Assembly: GCF_018310535.1 (NCBI RefSeq)
Contig: NZ_CP074102.1
Coordinates: 8,494,001 to 8,558,000, forward strand
Length of the DNA: 64,000 nt
From: Streptomyces mirabilis
Lineage (GTDB): Bacteria > Actinomycetota > Actinomycetes > Streptomycetales > Streptomycetaceae
Reading direction: 5' to 3'
In this document: piece by piece, positions 24,469 through 33,473 of the stretch
Position numbering within the stretch: the stretch's first letter is position 1
Layout: each line of letters opens with the position of its first letter
Position numbers and translations under genes: made by a program
The notes under the pieces: generated by a model
Database searches by the model: none
Told to the model about the DNA's origin: nothing
What the model saw: only the letters and a program-made list of their open reading frames with translations

Positions 24469-25473
24469 GTGACACTGGAAGCCGCCGGGGTCACCGATGC
24501 CGAGGAGTCCGCCTATCGGATCCTGGTGACGATGAGCAACGCCTCGGCGGGCGACTTCGCGATCCGCTCGGGTGCCACCACCGCGGACGCCTCACGGACC
24601 CTCGAGGCGCTCACGGCCAGGGGACTGGCCAGTCACACCGACGGATCCCCACGGCTCTACCGGGCCACGCCACCCGATGTGGCCCTCATGCCCCGGCTCA
24701 AACGCAACGCCGACGCCCTCGACCAGGCCCGGGCCACGGCCACCGCCCTGCTGGCGACCTACCGGGACACCATGCGCCGGCGCGACGCCGGTGAGCTCAT
24801 CGAGGTGATCACCGGGGCGGACGCGCTGCGCCAGCACCTGCGCCGCATCCAGGCGGACACCCACGACGAGATGCTGTGGTTCTGCAAGGCCCAGTACGTC
24901 GCCATGCCCTCGGGCAGCAACGAGGCGGAGTTCGACGCGCTGGCCCGCGGGGTGCGTTATCGGGTCCTCTACGAGAAGGCGTTCTTCGACGACGAGGGAG
25001 CCGTGGACAACGTTATCGAGGGCGTACGGGCGGGTGAGGTCGCCCGCGCGGTACCCCATCTGCCCTTGCGGCTCGCCGTGTCCGACCGCGCCATCGCCAT
25101 CTGCCCGCTCGTACCCGGTGGTCCCTTCGGCAGCCCCGAGGAACCCACCGCGGCCCTGGTGCGCGACAGCAGCCTCCTCGCCGCGCTCATCGCGCTCTTC
25201 GAACGCTACTGGGACGACGCCGTCCCCCTGCACGTCGACGACAGCGGAGCGGTCAGCGGCACCGACGGGACATCCGGCGCCGACTCCCTCTCCACCACGG
25301 ACCGACGGCTGCTCTCCCTGCTCGTCGCGGGCGTCACCGACAAGGCGATCGCCTCGCAACTGGGCCTGAGCAGGCGTACGGTCCAACGTCATATCCAGCA
25401 ACTGATGACGTTCGCCGGGGCGGCCACCCGTATGCAACTGGCCTGGCAGGCCGCTCGCCGGGACTGGGTGTAG
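24469..25473 (+). CDS. TrmB-like / LuxR-type fusion transcriptional regulator
   Basis: 334 aa. The N-terminal 80 residues form a TrmB/winged-helix-like module (AEESAYRILVTMSNASAGDFA ...). The middle resembles the TrmB effector region with a phospholipase-D-like fold. The C-terminus is a LuxR/GerE helix-turn-helix (LLSLLVAGVTDKAIASQLGLSRRTVQRHIQQLM). GTG at 24469 with AAGGAG upstream. This architecture is common in Streptomyces, often near exported proteases or lanthipeptide genes. It follows the S8 protease in the same direction but behind a terminator, so it likely has its own promoter. The protease is a candidate target. Confidence 0.85.
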   Translation: MTLEAAGVTDAEESAYRILVTMSNASAGDFAIRSGATTADASRTLEALTARGLASHTDGSPRLYRATPPDVALMPRLKRNADALDQARATATALLATYRDTMRRRDAGELIEVITGADALRQHLRRIQADTHDEMLWFCKAQYVAMPSGSNEAEFDALARGVRYRVLYEKAFFDDEGAVDNVIEGVRAGEVARAVPHLPLRLAVSDRAIAICPLVPGGPFGSPEEPTAALVRDSSLLAALIALFERYWDDAVPLHVDDSGAVSGTDGTSGADSLSTTDRRLLSLLVAGVTDKAIASQLGLSRRTVQRHIQQLMTFAGAATRMQLAWQAARRDWV

Positions 25474-25483
25474 CGGAGAGGAC

Positions 25484-25526
25484 GGCGAGGGGGCCGGGGC
25501 GCTGTCCGCGGCCCGGCCCCCTCGCC
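25484..25526. terminator. Bidirectional terminator
   Basis: Perfect 15-bp stem GGCGAGGGGGCCGGG / CCCGGCCCCCTCGCC between the convergent regulator (+) and amidase (-). Confidence 0.9.
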
Positions 25527-25534
25527 CCTGGCAC

Positions 25535-27520
25535 TCAGGGGTGCGAACGCGTCTCGTTGACGTCCGCCGTCCGCACGAACGCCACTCGGTGACCGAACTG
25601 GATCTCGTAGTACATGTCCTTGCCGATCACGACCCTGTGCGGGGTCGTGTCGAACGTCGGCGCGTAGAAGTACTCGCCCGGCACCTTGTCACCGGCGACG
25701 TACCTCTGGCCTGCCAGGATCTTGTACGGGAGCGGCGAGACGGCCTGGACGGGGACGCCCGCCGGGTATGCCGCGGCCTCCGGATAGGCGCGCCCGTACA
25801 CGGGGATCTCCGTGAGGCCCGGTTTGGGGGTCACGACCTGGCCCGAGGCGTTCACCGCAGTCGGCCGGCTCTGCGGGTTCTTGAACCAGGCCTTCTGGCC
25901 CAGGTACCAGATCGCCGTCCAATCGCCGTCACGGTCCGCGACCGCGTACCGCTGTCCGGTGGAGACCCGGGAACCCACGTCGTTCACGTCGATCGTCGAG
26001 TCGTCGCCCTTGGGACGCAGCCCGATGTCCTTGATCAGGGGCGAGGTCTCGTCCGGCCGGGAGTAGAGCCGCACCTCGCTGGAGCCGTGCGCCGCGCAGG
26101 GCTCACCGCTGGTGACACAGCCCGTGTACCGGGGCTGGTTCTCCGCGAAGTCCGGCAGCACGGTGACCAGACCTCCACTCGTCCTTGTCTTCGTCGCAGG
26201 CCGGAACGGGTGGCCGAGCAGGGTGAAGTAGTGCTGCCAGTCCCAGTACGGGCCCGGGTCCGTGTGCATGCCGGGGATGGTCGACGTGGTCGGACCGGGC
26301 ACGTTGTCGTGGCCCAGGATGTGCTGGCGGTCCAGCGGAACGCGGTACTTGTAGGCGAGGTAGTTCACCAGCCGCGCCGAGGCGCGGTACATCTCCTCCG
26401 TGTACCAGGCGTCCGGCGAGGCGAGGAATCCCTCGTGTTCCAGGCCGATCGACTTGGCGTTGATGTACCAGTTGCCCGCGTGCCAGGCCACGTCCTTCGC
26501 CTTCACGTGCTGGGCGATGTGACCGTCGGTCGAGCGCAGGGTGTAGTTCCACGACACGTAGGTCGGGTCCTGGACCAGCTTCAGCACGCCGTCCCAGCTG
26601 CCCTCCGTGTCATGGATGACGATGTACTTGATGCTCTGCGACGCGGGCCGGTCACCGAGGTCGTGGTTCCCGTAGTCACCGTCGCCGAACTCCGAGTACG
26701 GGGCCGGGATCCACTCGCACGACACGGACGTGGGGCACTCCGTGTTCGTGGCGGAGACGGTACGCAGCCCGGCCCGCCGCAGCAGCGCGGTGTCGGGGCT
26801 CAGTCCGGGCCGGGCGGCGAGCGCGACCTGCTGACCGGCGTCCGTGGTGCGCTCCTCGCCCTGGCGGATCACCTCGTAGACGTCATTGGCGTAGGTCGCC
26901 GCGGTCGCGGTGTCGTCCGCGCCGGAGAAACGCCCCACCGCGCCGTACCAGTCGGCCGCGTCGTCGCTCAGCGGCTCGCCGAGGTCCTTCTGCGCGGCCG
27001 CCAGGAGCGCGGCCCCGCCCGCCACGTTCGCGGCGGCGTCGGTACGCAGCCGCTCCTCGGGCAGGCCGGTGAGCCGGGCCGCCTTCGGCAACGTCTTCAG
27101 CCGGTCCGGGAGCTGGGAGTTCTGCGGCACCTGGGTGGTGGGCAGCAGGGGCGGGCGCGAGCTGTCGCCACGAGCGTCCTCCGTGCCCTCGCTGTGGTGC
27201 GGTGCCTCCGCGATCGCCGTCCGCGCGTCGGTGAGATGCATGGGGCCGTAGCCGCCGCTGACGCTCGGCGCGCCCGCGTGCGCGTCCCAGCGGGACTGGA
27301 GGTAGGAGACGCCGAGCAGGACGCTCAGCGGCACGTGGTACTCGGCGGCAGCGACGGCGAAGGCCCGCTGGAGCTCCGCGGCGGACGCCTGCGCGGGGCT
27401 GCTCGACGGGGCCGCGCCGAGCAGCGGCAACAACAGCGCCGCCGAGGCGACGGCGCCCGCGGTACGGCGCGCGCGTCTGTACCCGACAGTGGCCTCGGGG
27501 TCGATGAAGGATCCTCGCAA
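25535..27520 (-). CDS. Secreted N-acetylmuramoyl-L-alanine amidase with N-terminal lysozyme-like region
   Basis: 661 aa. After a signal peptide (GAVASAALLLPLLGAAPS) comes a goose-lysozyme/SLT-like region (AAEYHVPLSVLLGVSYLQSRWD). The amidase_2/PGRP domain follows, with zinc ligands in YIVIHDTEGS and LGHDNVPGP and the motif GIGLEH-like SIGLEHEG. The C-terminal part (SEVRLYSRPDE ... GDWTAIWYLGQKAWF) looks SH3-like and probably binds cell wall. It hydrolyses the amide between muramic acid and the peptide stem. Start is an uncommon TTG at 27520, supported by AGGAGG five bases upstream and by absence of ATG/GTG before the signal peptide. Confidence 0.9.
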   Translation of the reverse strand: MRGSFIDPEATVGYRRARRTAGAVASAALLLPLLGAAPSSSPAQASAAELQRAFAVAAAEYHVPLSVLLGVSYLQSRWDAHAGAPSVSGGYGPMHLTDARTAIAEAPHHSEGTEDARGDSSRPPLLPTTQVPQNSQLPDRLKTLPKAARLTGLPEERLRTDAAANVAGGAALLAAAQKDLGEPLSDDAADWYGAVGRFSGADDTATAATYANDVYEVIRQGEERTTDAGQQVALAARPGLSPDTALLRRAGLRTVSATNTECPTSVSCEWIPAPYSEFGDGDYGNHDLGDRPASQSIKYIVIHDTEGSWDGVLKLVQDPTYVSWNYTLRSTDGHIAQHVKAKDVAWHAGNWYINAKSIGLEHEGFLASPDAWYTEEMYRASARLVNYLAYKYRVPLDRQHILGHDNVPGPTTSTIPGMHTDPGPYWDWQHYFTLLGHPFRPATKTRTSGGLVTVLPDFAENQPRYTGCVTSGEPCAAHGSSEVRLYSRPDETSPLIKDIGLRPKGDDSTIDVNDVGSRVSTGQRYAVADRDGDWTAIWYLGQKAWFKNPQSRPTAVNASGQVVTPKPGLTEIPVYGRAYPEAAAYPAGVPVQAVSPLPYKILAGQRYVAGDKVPGEYFYAPTFDTTPHRVVIGKDMYYEIQFGHRVAFVRTADVNETRSHP

Positions 27521-27576
27521 TGCAGCCTCCTGGGACGGTCGAGCGCGGTGGGGCGTGCGGGGCCGATCGTGGGTCA

Positions 27577-27605
27577 GTGGTATCGGCTCTCCGACGATCC
27601 GTCAA
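27577..27605 (-). promoter_or_regulatory. Probable promoter of the amidase gene
   Basis: TTGACG (27605-27600) and TACCAC (27582-27577) on the minus strand, spacer 17 bp, about 57 bp before the TTG start. The -10 lacks the final T, so this is a fair rather than strong match. Confidence 0.45.
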
Positions 27606-27797
27606 TCTTGCCCAGGAGCGGGCGATTTCCCTTACCGAGAGGGGGCGAACGGGTTTTCGTGGCGGCAGCGGGACGGCCTGCAAGGCGTCAGTGGAGTGGA
27701 CCCCTGGCGCGAACGGGTGAAGATGCCCGCGGGAGAGATGCCGACGAGGGGGCAGAGCCGCTCGCCGTACATCGGTGCCGCACGGCAGGCCCCGCAC

Positions 27798-27847
27798 GAC
27801 GAAGGTCCGCGGCGCGCCGCCGTTCAGGCGCACCGCGGACCTTCGTC
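27798..27847 (-). terminator. Terminator of the APH-family gene
   Basis: Perfect 15-bp stem GACGAAGGTCCGCGG / CCGCGGACCTTCGTC with a 20-base GC-rich loop, starting five bases after the APH stop codon. Confidence 0.85.
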
Positions 27848-27851
27848 CCCG

Positions 27852-28997
27852 TCAACGAGTGCCGACCGCCGCTCGAACGGCCCGACGGGCCATCTGGCAG
27901 TCGTCGTGTAGCCGCCGCAGCAGCAGCCGCTGTTCCTCGCCGGACGGCGCAGCACCCGGATGGGCCGGTCCTGGTGCCGCCGGGGTCGCGTCGTGCATCG
28001 AACGCTGCACGGCCGTCTCGTACGTACGGATCTCCCGGGTCAGTACGAGCATCAGGTTCACCAGGAAGGCGTCGCGCGCCGCGGGACCGGCGGACTGCGC
28101 GAGCTGACTGATCTGGCGGCGCGCCACGGGAGCGTCACCGAGGACCGCCCACAGCGTCGCGAGGTCGTAGCCCGGCAGGTACCAGCCCGCGTGCTCCCAG
28201 TCCACCAGTACTGGACCGGCCGGTGAGAGCAGGATGTTCGACAGCAACGCGTCCCCGTGACAGAACTGGCCCATGCCCTGACGGCCCGCCGAGTGCGCGA
28301 TGCCGTGCACCAGCTTCTGCAGGTCGCCCATGTCCCGGTCCGTGAGCAGACCCAGCTCATGGAAACGGGAGATCCGCTCCGCGTAGTCCAGCGGGGCGTC
28401 GAACGTCCCCGCCGGCGGCCGCCACGCGTTCAGCCGGCAGATCGCACCCAGTGCCGCCCGGATGTCCGCGCGGGGCGGCGCCTCCGCCGGGTGCCGCTGC
28501 AGCGCGGCCACCCGCCCCGGCATCCGCTCGATCACAAGGGTGCAGTTGTCCGGGTCCGCCGCGATCAGCCGGGGCACCCGGACCGGTGGCCGATGCCGCA
28601 CGAACGATCGGTATGCCGCTATTTCGTGCCTGATCCGCTCCGACCAGATCGGGGAGTGGTCCAGTAAACACTTGGCGACCGCCGTGCTGCGCCCCGTCGT
28701 GCCGACGAGGAGCACGGAGCGCCCGCTGCGGCGCAGTACCTGGACCGGAGCGAACTCCGGACAGATCCGGTGCACCGACGCGATCGCCGTGCGCAGCTGC
28801 GCGCCCTGAGGGCCGGACAAGTCGAGTCTCCCGCTGAGCGGTTGGGTGCCGAGCCCCGGAACGCGCCGCGTCCTGCCGGCGCCGAGCACGGGGGCCGCCG
28901 GTCGAGCGGGGTCGAGGTAGGGGCCGCTGCCCGCCGCCGCCGGGCGGGGGTGAAGCGACCGGGGCGGAGCGGACACGGAGGACGATGCTGTGTACAT
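27852..28997 (-). CDS. Aminoglycoside phosphotransferase (APH)-family kinase
   Basis: 381 aa. The catalytic Brenner motif [13 protein letters not shown] (catalytic Asp, Asn) and the metal-binding [21 protein letters not shown] are intact in the C-terminal half. The first 60 residues are Pro/Ala-rich and not typical. ATG at 28997 has only a weak AAGGGA upstream, so a start further in is possible. APH-fold proteins phosphorylate small molecules; resistance to aminoglycosides is not implied. Divergent from the NsdA-like regulator across 232 bp, so both may share control through the palindrome at 29184. Confidence 0.85.
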   Translation of the reverse strand: MYTASSSVSAPPRSLHPRPAAAGSGPYLDPARPAAPVLGAGRTRRVPGLGTQPLSGRLDLSGPQGAQLRTAIASVHRICPEFAPVQVLRRSGRSVLLVGTTGRSTAVAKCLLDHSPIWSERIRHEIAAYRSFVRHRPPVRVPRLIAADPDNCTLVIERMPGRVAALQRHPAEAPPRADIRAALGAICRLNAWRPPAGTFDAPLDYAERISRFHELGLLTDRDMGDLQKLVHGIAHSAGRQGMGQFCHGDALLSNILLSPAGPVLVDWEHAGWYLPGYDLATLWAVLGDAPVARRQISQLAQSAGPAARDAFLVNLMLVLTREIRTYETAVQRSMHDATPAAPGPAHPGAAPSGEEQRLLLRRLHDDCQMARRAVRAAVGTR

Positions 28998-29183
28998 GGG
29001 CGAAACAGATCCCTTCGTGTGCCTGCAAGTTGCTGCGCTACCCGCCCCGGCCGCCCTGGTGCACCCTGGGGAATGTCCCTCGGCAACCGGGTCGGGGTGG
29101 CGCTTTCCTACCTGACACCGGATGCCCAGTGGCAGACCATCTGGCGCACCCTGGCGAACCCTGGCGAATAGTCGCTCAGCAAC

Positions 29184-29202
29184 TGACAGAGGGTTACTGT
29201 CA
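29184..29202. promoter_or_regulatory. Palindrome upstream of the NsdA-like regulator
   Basis: TGACAG-N7-CTGTCA, perfect arms, 28 bp before the GTG start. A dimeric regulator site or part of the promoter is likely. Confidence 0.45.
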
Positions 29203-29229
29203 ACTCAGCCGAGAACCTGGGGGCTTGAC

Positions 29230-30732
29230 GTGAACGGACAACCCAACACTCGTCTGTCGGATCTGTTCGGCCTGGCCGGCTGGTCCAAGGGCGAACTCGC
29301 GAGGCTGGTCAACAAGCAGGCGGCGGCGATGGGCCACCCCCAGCTGGCGACCGACACCTCACGGGTGCGGCGTTGGATCGACATGGGAGAGATCCCGCGC
29401 GATCCGGTTCCGCGAGTGTTGGCGGCTCTTTTCACCGAGCGTCTCGGCCGTGTCGTGACCATCGAGGACCTCGGTCTGGTGCGGCACGGGCGTGTGGGGA
29501 AACGGCCGGGCGGCGGGAATGTGGAACATCCCGACGGTGTGCCGTGGGCGCCCGAGCGAACCGCTGCGGTCCTCACCGAATTCACGGGAATGGACCTCAT
29601 GCTCAACCGACGCGGCTTGGTGGGCGCGGGTGCCGCGCTCGCCGCGGGATCCGCACTCAGCAGTGCCATGCACGATTGGCTCCACACCGATCCGGCCCTC
29701 GCGGCCGACGCCCCTGTAGTCGACAATCCCCTGCACGCCGACCCCGCTGGGTTCGACCGTTACGAGGCCGCCCCCATCGGGTCGCAGGAGATCGAGGAAC
29801 TGGAGCGCTCGGTCGAGGTGTTCCGGGCCTGGGACGCGGCCCGCGGCGGCGGGTTGCAACGCAAGGCCGTGGTGGGCCAGCTCAACGAAGTGGGAGGCAT
29901 GCTCTCCTACCGACACCCTGACCATCTGCAGCGGCGCCTGTGGGGCGTCGCCGCCAATCTCGCCGTCCTCGCGGGTTGGATGTCGCACGACGTCGGCCTG
30001 GAGCCCACGGCCCAGAAGTACTTCGTCATCGCCGCGCACGCGGCCAGAGAAGGCGGCGACCGGCCGCGCGCCGGGGAGGCGCTCTCCCGCGCCGCCCGTC
30101 AGATGGTGCACCTGGGCCGGCCCGACGACGCCCTGGACCTGATGAAGCTCGCCAAGTCGGGCTCGGGTTCCGAGATGTTGCCGCGCACCCGGGCCATGCT
30201 CTACACGATCGAGGCCTGGGCTCAGGCGTCGATGGGCAAGGGCCAGGCCATGCGGCGCACCCTGGGGGAGGCGGAGGACCTCTTCGTCTCCGACAAGGGT
30301 GATGTGCCACCGCCGAGCTGGATGCAGATGTTCGACGAGGCGGACATGCACGGCATGCAGGCCCTGGCCTACCGGACGCTCGCGGAGCACGACCCGGTCG
30401 CGGCGACCACGGCGCAGCGCCACGCCAAGGAAGCGTTGCATCTGCGGGAGAACGGGCGGCAGCGGTCACAGATCTTCGACTGGCTGTCGCTGGCCTCGGC
30501 GTGCTTCATCGCGGACGACCCCGAGCAGGCGGACCGCTATGCCCGGCTGGCCCTGGTGTCGATGGGGGCGAACTCCTCCCACCGCACCTGGGACCGACTG
30601 CGCGAGATGTACCGGCTCACCGCCGAGTACTCCGGCTACCCGAAGATCCACGAACTGCGTGAGGAGATCCAACTCGCCCTCCCCAAGAGCTCGCTCAGGC
30701 CGAAGCGCGGGGGCACCACCACACAGGCGTGA
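29230..30732 (+). CDS. NsdA-like TPR regulatory protein
   Basis: 500 aa, start GTG at 29230 (NGQPNTRLSDLFGLAGWSKGELARLVNKQA). The N-terminus resembles an XRE-type DNA-binding or partner-binding region; residues 170-480 are alpha-helical TPR-like repeats (LYTIEAWAQASMGKGQAMRR, CFIADDPEQADRYARLAL). The sequence resembles the Streptomyces NsdA/NsdB group, which represses sporulation and antibiotic production. A short hydrophobic stretch near 135-150 (LVGAGAALAAGSALSS) is notable for a cytosolic regulator. Very conserved-looking, with a weak Gly-rich ribosome-binding site. Whether it is NsdA itself or a paralogue cannot be settled here. Confidence 0.8.
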   Translation: MNGQPNTRLSDLFGLAGWSKGELARLVNKQAAAMGHPQLATDTSRVRRWIDMGEIPRDPVPRVLAALFTERLGRVVTIEDLGLVRHGRVGKRPGGGNVEHPDGVPWAPERTAAVLTEFTGMDLMLNRRGLVGAGAALAAGSALSSAMHDWLHTDPALAADAPVVDNPLHADPAGFDRYEAAPIGSQEIEELERSVEVFRAWDAARGGGLQRKAVVGQLNEVGGMLSYRHPDHLQRRLWGVAANLAVLAGWMSHDVGLEPTAQKYFVIAAHAAREGGDRPRAGEALSRAARQMVHLGRPDDALDLMKLAKSGSGSEMLPRTRAMLYTIEAWAQASMGKGQAMRRTLGEAEDLFVSDKGDVPPPSWMQMFDEADMHGMQALAYRTLAEHDPVAATTAQRHAKEALHLRENGRQRSQIFDWLSLASACFIADDPEQADRYARLALVSMGANSSHRTWDRLREMYRLTAEYSGYPKIHELREEIQLALPKSSLRPKRGGTTTQA

Positions 30733-30828
30733 GCACTCCTGCCTGTGTGCACAGAAAGAGTTCCAGGTCCAAGGGTTCCAAGTCGGGGTCTTCGAGCCGA
30801 TCCCGGCGAGGTCTGATCCCGGTGAGGT

Positions 30829-32259
30829 CTATGAGCCGATCCTGGCGATGAGCACGCAGGCGTCGTCCTCGCGCCCACTCTCGCCGAATTCCTCTACAAC
30901 CGTCCGTACGCAGTCCTGGGCCGTGCGGGCTCCGTGGAAGCGCGGGGCCAGGTCGAGCAGCCTCTGGACGGCTTGCGCTCCATAGTGCCCGGGGACCAGT
31001 CCGTCGGTGTGCAGGAACAGCAGGTCGCCGTCTTCGAGGGTCTCTTCGGCCTGCCCGTAGACGGCCCCCGAGGTCGCGCCGAGCAGCACGCCGTCCGGCG
31101 CTGTCAGCATGCGCCCCGTCCCGTTGCGGAACACCAGCGGGGCGGGGTGTCCTGCCTGCGCCCAGGTGAGGGTGCGGGTCTCGGGCCGGTAGCGGCAGCA
31201 GACCGCGCTGCCGAGGGACGGCTGCACCGAGGCGTCGAGCAACTGGTTGAGCCAGGACATGAGTTGCCCGGGCTGGGTGCCCGCGACGGCCATGCCGCGC
31301 AGGGCGCCGAGCAGCATCGCCATGCCCGACGCGACGGTGATGCCCTGCCCGGTGAGGTCACCGACACTCAACAGCGTTGCCCCGTCGGGCAGTTCCATCG
31401 CGTCGTACCAGTCGCCGCCGATCAGCGCGCTGTTCGAGGAGGGCAGATGGCGGGCGGCGAGGTCCAGGGCCTCGGGGCCCCGCTGCGGGAACCGCAGGGA
31501 GCCGCGCCAAGGCGGCAGCACGGCCTCCTGCAGCTGGACCGCGAGTCGGCGCTCGCTCTGCGCGTGGTGCCGGTGCAGCTGAAGCGACTCACGAGTCTCG
31601 CTCACCGTCTGCTGGCTGCGACGCAGTTCGCTGACGTCGCGCAGCACGGCCCACATCGCGGCGGTGCTGCCGTGGGTGTCGAGCACGGGCTCGCCCATCA
31701 TGTGCACGGTCCGCACCCCGCCGTCGGGGCGCACGATGCGGAACTCGCCGTCGATGGGCTTCGCGTCGATGAGGCAGTCGGTGACCATCGCCGTCAGCAT
31801 CGGCCGGTCCTCGTCGAGCATCAGCGACGGCAGTTCGTCGAGGGTGAGCGGGGGAGCGGCGGGGTCGCGACCCAGGATGTCGTAGAGCTCTCCGGACCAA
31901 CTGGCCTCGTCCGTGAGCAGGTTCCACTCGGCACTGCCCACCCGGCTGAGCAGCGAGCCGCGCCGGGGCGCGGCCGGGACGGCCGGTGCGGGGGGCGAGT
32001 CGGCCGGCTCCGTGGGCACGGGCGGGGGTCCGTCCCGCAACTGTGCCAAATGCTCGTCGAGGTCGTTGAGTTGGTGCATCGCCAGATCGCACAGTGCGCG
32101 CTGCCAGCGTCCTTGGGGGTCCGTGCCGTCGAAGGGCGCGTCCCGCCGTACGGCGTCCACCTCGCCGCGCAGCCGTCGCGTCTGCGAAATGAGCGCGTCG
32201 ACCGAGCCGCGCTGGGGCGGCTGGGCGGCGGGGCGGTCCGCAGAGAGATGGGACGGCAT
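30829..32259 (-). CDS. PAS domain / SpoIIE-type PP2C serine phosphatase
   Basis: 476 aa. Residues about 100-220 form a PAS-like sensor (WNLLTDEASWSGELYDILGRD ... RDVSELRRSQQTV), then a short coiled coil, then the SpoIIE/RsbU phosphatase domain with GGDWYDAMELPDG, SVGDLTGQG, GHPAPLVF and FLHTDGLVPG. Metal-binding Asp residues are present. Such enzymes dephosphorylate anti-anti-sigma factors. ATG at 32259 with GGAG upstream; the long in-frame extension to 32931 overlaps the TetR gene and is not real. No anti-sigma partner is encoded nearby. Convergent with the NsdA-like gene. Confidence 0.9.
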   Translation of the reverse strand: MPSHLSADRPAAQPPQRGSVDALISQTRRLRGEVDAVRRDAPFDGTDPQGRWQRALCDLAMHQLNDLDEHLAQLRDGPPPVPTEPADSPPAPAVPAAPRRGSLLSRVGSAEWNLLTDEASWSGELYDILGRDPAAPPLTLDELPSLMLDEDRPMLTAMVTDCLIDAKPIDGEFRIVRPDGGVRTVHMMGEPVLDTHGSTAAMWAVLRDVSELRRSQQTVSETRESLQLHRHHAQSERRLAVQLQEAVLPPWRGSLRFPQRGPEALDLAARHLPSSNSALIGGDWYDAMELPDGATLLSVGDLTGQGITVASGMAMLLGALRGMAVAGTQPGQLMSWLNQLLDASVQPSLGSAVCCRYRPETRTLTWAQAGHPAPLVFRNGTGRMLTAPDGVLLGATSGAVYGQAEETLEDGDLLFLHTDGLVPGHYGAQAVQRLLDLAPRFHGARTAQDCVRTVVEEFGESGREDDACVLIARIGS

Positions 32260-32564
32260 GACGCACTCCGATGGGGGACGGTACGACCAAGGCTGGGCGG
32301 AAGGACCGTTACGACTGTTGCACAGCCTGCGACGCCCTGTAAGGGATTTGGCAACACACGATCCGGTGGTGCTTCTGACATATGCTGTAGTCCAGGCGGA
32401 CGGTCCGACCGGCATGGATTCGGTACGCGGGTCGCGCCCCCAAGTCGTAGAAAGCGTACGTGACTTGAGGGTCCTCAGGGGTAGCCGGGGGCCTCCTTCA
32501 TTTCTTTGTTCGACGGTCATATGTACGTGGCGTGTCCATGCTCGGGAGCGAAGTGCCCCCCCGT
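32260..32564. other. 305-bp gap upstream of the SpoIIE phosphatase
   Basis: Contains the promoter region of the phosphatase and the 3' flank of the TetR gene. It is less GC-rich than its surroundings around 32330-32400. I see no gene, strong promoter match or hairpin in it. Confidence 0.5.
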
Positions 32565-33242
32565 TCACAGTGAACGGACGAAATCGCGTACCTCCTCCTC
32601 GTAGAGGGGTGTGGGATCGACGCCCATCGAGGCGAAGTTCTGCTCGATCTCCAGACTCACCAGACCGTGCAGATGGGCCCAGAGCATCGTGGTCCGCGCG
32701 GCGACCGCCGCCGGGACGTCCTCGACTCCGCGGAGCTTCATCCACTCCCCGAACTGGCCCTCCGAGCCCTCCGGAGCCATCGCGTCGGGCGCCGCCAGGG
32801 CACTCGCCACGTTCAGTACGACGTTCATGGCCGGCTGGGAGGCCTCGACCAGTCGCGTGGACTGCGCGTCGTACCCCGGCAGGGGCGCCCGGAACAGCAG
32901 TCGGTAGCGGTGCGGCTGGCCGCGCGCCCACTCGCGGTAGGCCCGGGCGACCGCGGCCAGGCGTGCGGCCGCGTCGCTCGCGGAGGCGTCGGCCGCGCGG
33001 GCGAGTGCGGACGCCAGGTCGCGGTAGGCGTCGATGACCAGTTCGGTCAGCAGGCTGTCCCGGTTGGCGAAGTAGCGGTAGAGGGCGGGCCCGGTCATGC
33101 CCAACTGCTTGGCGATGGCGTTGAGGGACAGTGCCTCCGGACCGCCGTCGGCCAGTTGCCGCAGTGCCGCGGCCTTGACCTCCTCCCGTACCTGCGCGCG
33201 GAACCGATCGCGCGGTCCGGGTCCCCTCCGGCTCTCCGCCAT
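32565..33242 (-). CDS. TetR/AcrR-family regulator
   Basis: 225 aa. N-terminal helix-turn-helix: AALRQLADGGPEALSLNAIAKQLGMTGPALYRYFANRDSLL. The C-terminal ligand domain is of the WHG/TetR_C_33 type (RAYREWARGQPHRYRLLFRAPLPGYD). ATG at 33242, with GAGGG eight bases upstream; a longer frame starting at 33305 has a weaker start. It is divergent from the phospholipase C gene, and an inverted repeat at 33326-33350 lies in the shared promoter region. Confidence 0.9.
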   Translation of the reverse strand: MAESRRGPGPRDRFRAQVREEVKAAALRQLADGGPEALSLNAIAKQLGMTGPALYRYFANRDSLLTELVIDAYRDLASALARAADASASDAAARLAAVARAYREWARGQPHRYRLLFRAPLPGYDAQSTRLVEASQPAMNVVLNVASALAAPDAMAPEGSEGQFGEWMKLRGVEDVPAAVAARTTMLWAHLHGLVSLEIEQNFASMGVDPTPLYEEEVRDFVRSL

Positions 33243-33325
33243 GTCATCGCCCTCTTCGTCTGTCCGCAGGGGTCGCTCTCTGGCGTATGCGGCAGAGAGG
33301 AGCATGCTTTCGTTTGATCCTATGG

Positions 33326-33350
33326 CGAACGCATGAGCCGATAGCGTTCG
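33326..33350. promoter_or_regulatory. Inverted repeat between TetR and phospholipase C genes
   Basis: CGAACGC and GCGTTCG arms separated by 11 bp (33326-33332, 33344-33350). A plausible TetR operator in a divergent promoter. Confidence 0.5.
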
Positions 33351-33473
33351 GCGGCGGCGTTCGGCCGCTGTTCACTCGTCCCTCACCGCATCGGTATGGC
33401 CCTCGGCGAACACCGCGTGCACGCTGGCGCGCGGTGTGCCGCAGGGGCACTCCGGTGACGAGGGGGCGGGCGA

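Larger units (their letters stand above)
27521..27851. other. 331-bp gap upstream of the amidase
   Basis: Holds the amidase ribosome-binding site, a likely promoter (27577-27605) and the terminator of the APH gene (27798-27847). The middle part shows no convincing gene or further symmetric site. Confidence 0.6.

Noticed and set aside
25541..28111. Long plus-strand open frame (856 codons) over the amidase
   Set aside because: The sequence is low-complexity Arg/Val/Gly and mirrors the amidase on the minus strand.
27852..28997. Aminoglycoside resistance gene
   Set aside because: The fold is APH-like but many such kinases have other substrates; no evidence for resistance.
32260..32931. N-terminal extension of the SpoIIE phosphatase to 700 aa
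   Set aside because: It overlaps the TetR gene and lacks any family sequence; start at 32259 is better supported.
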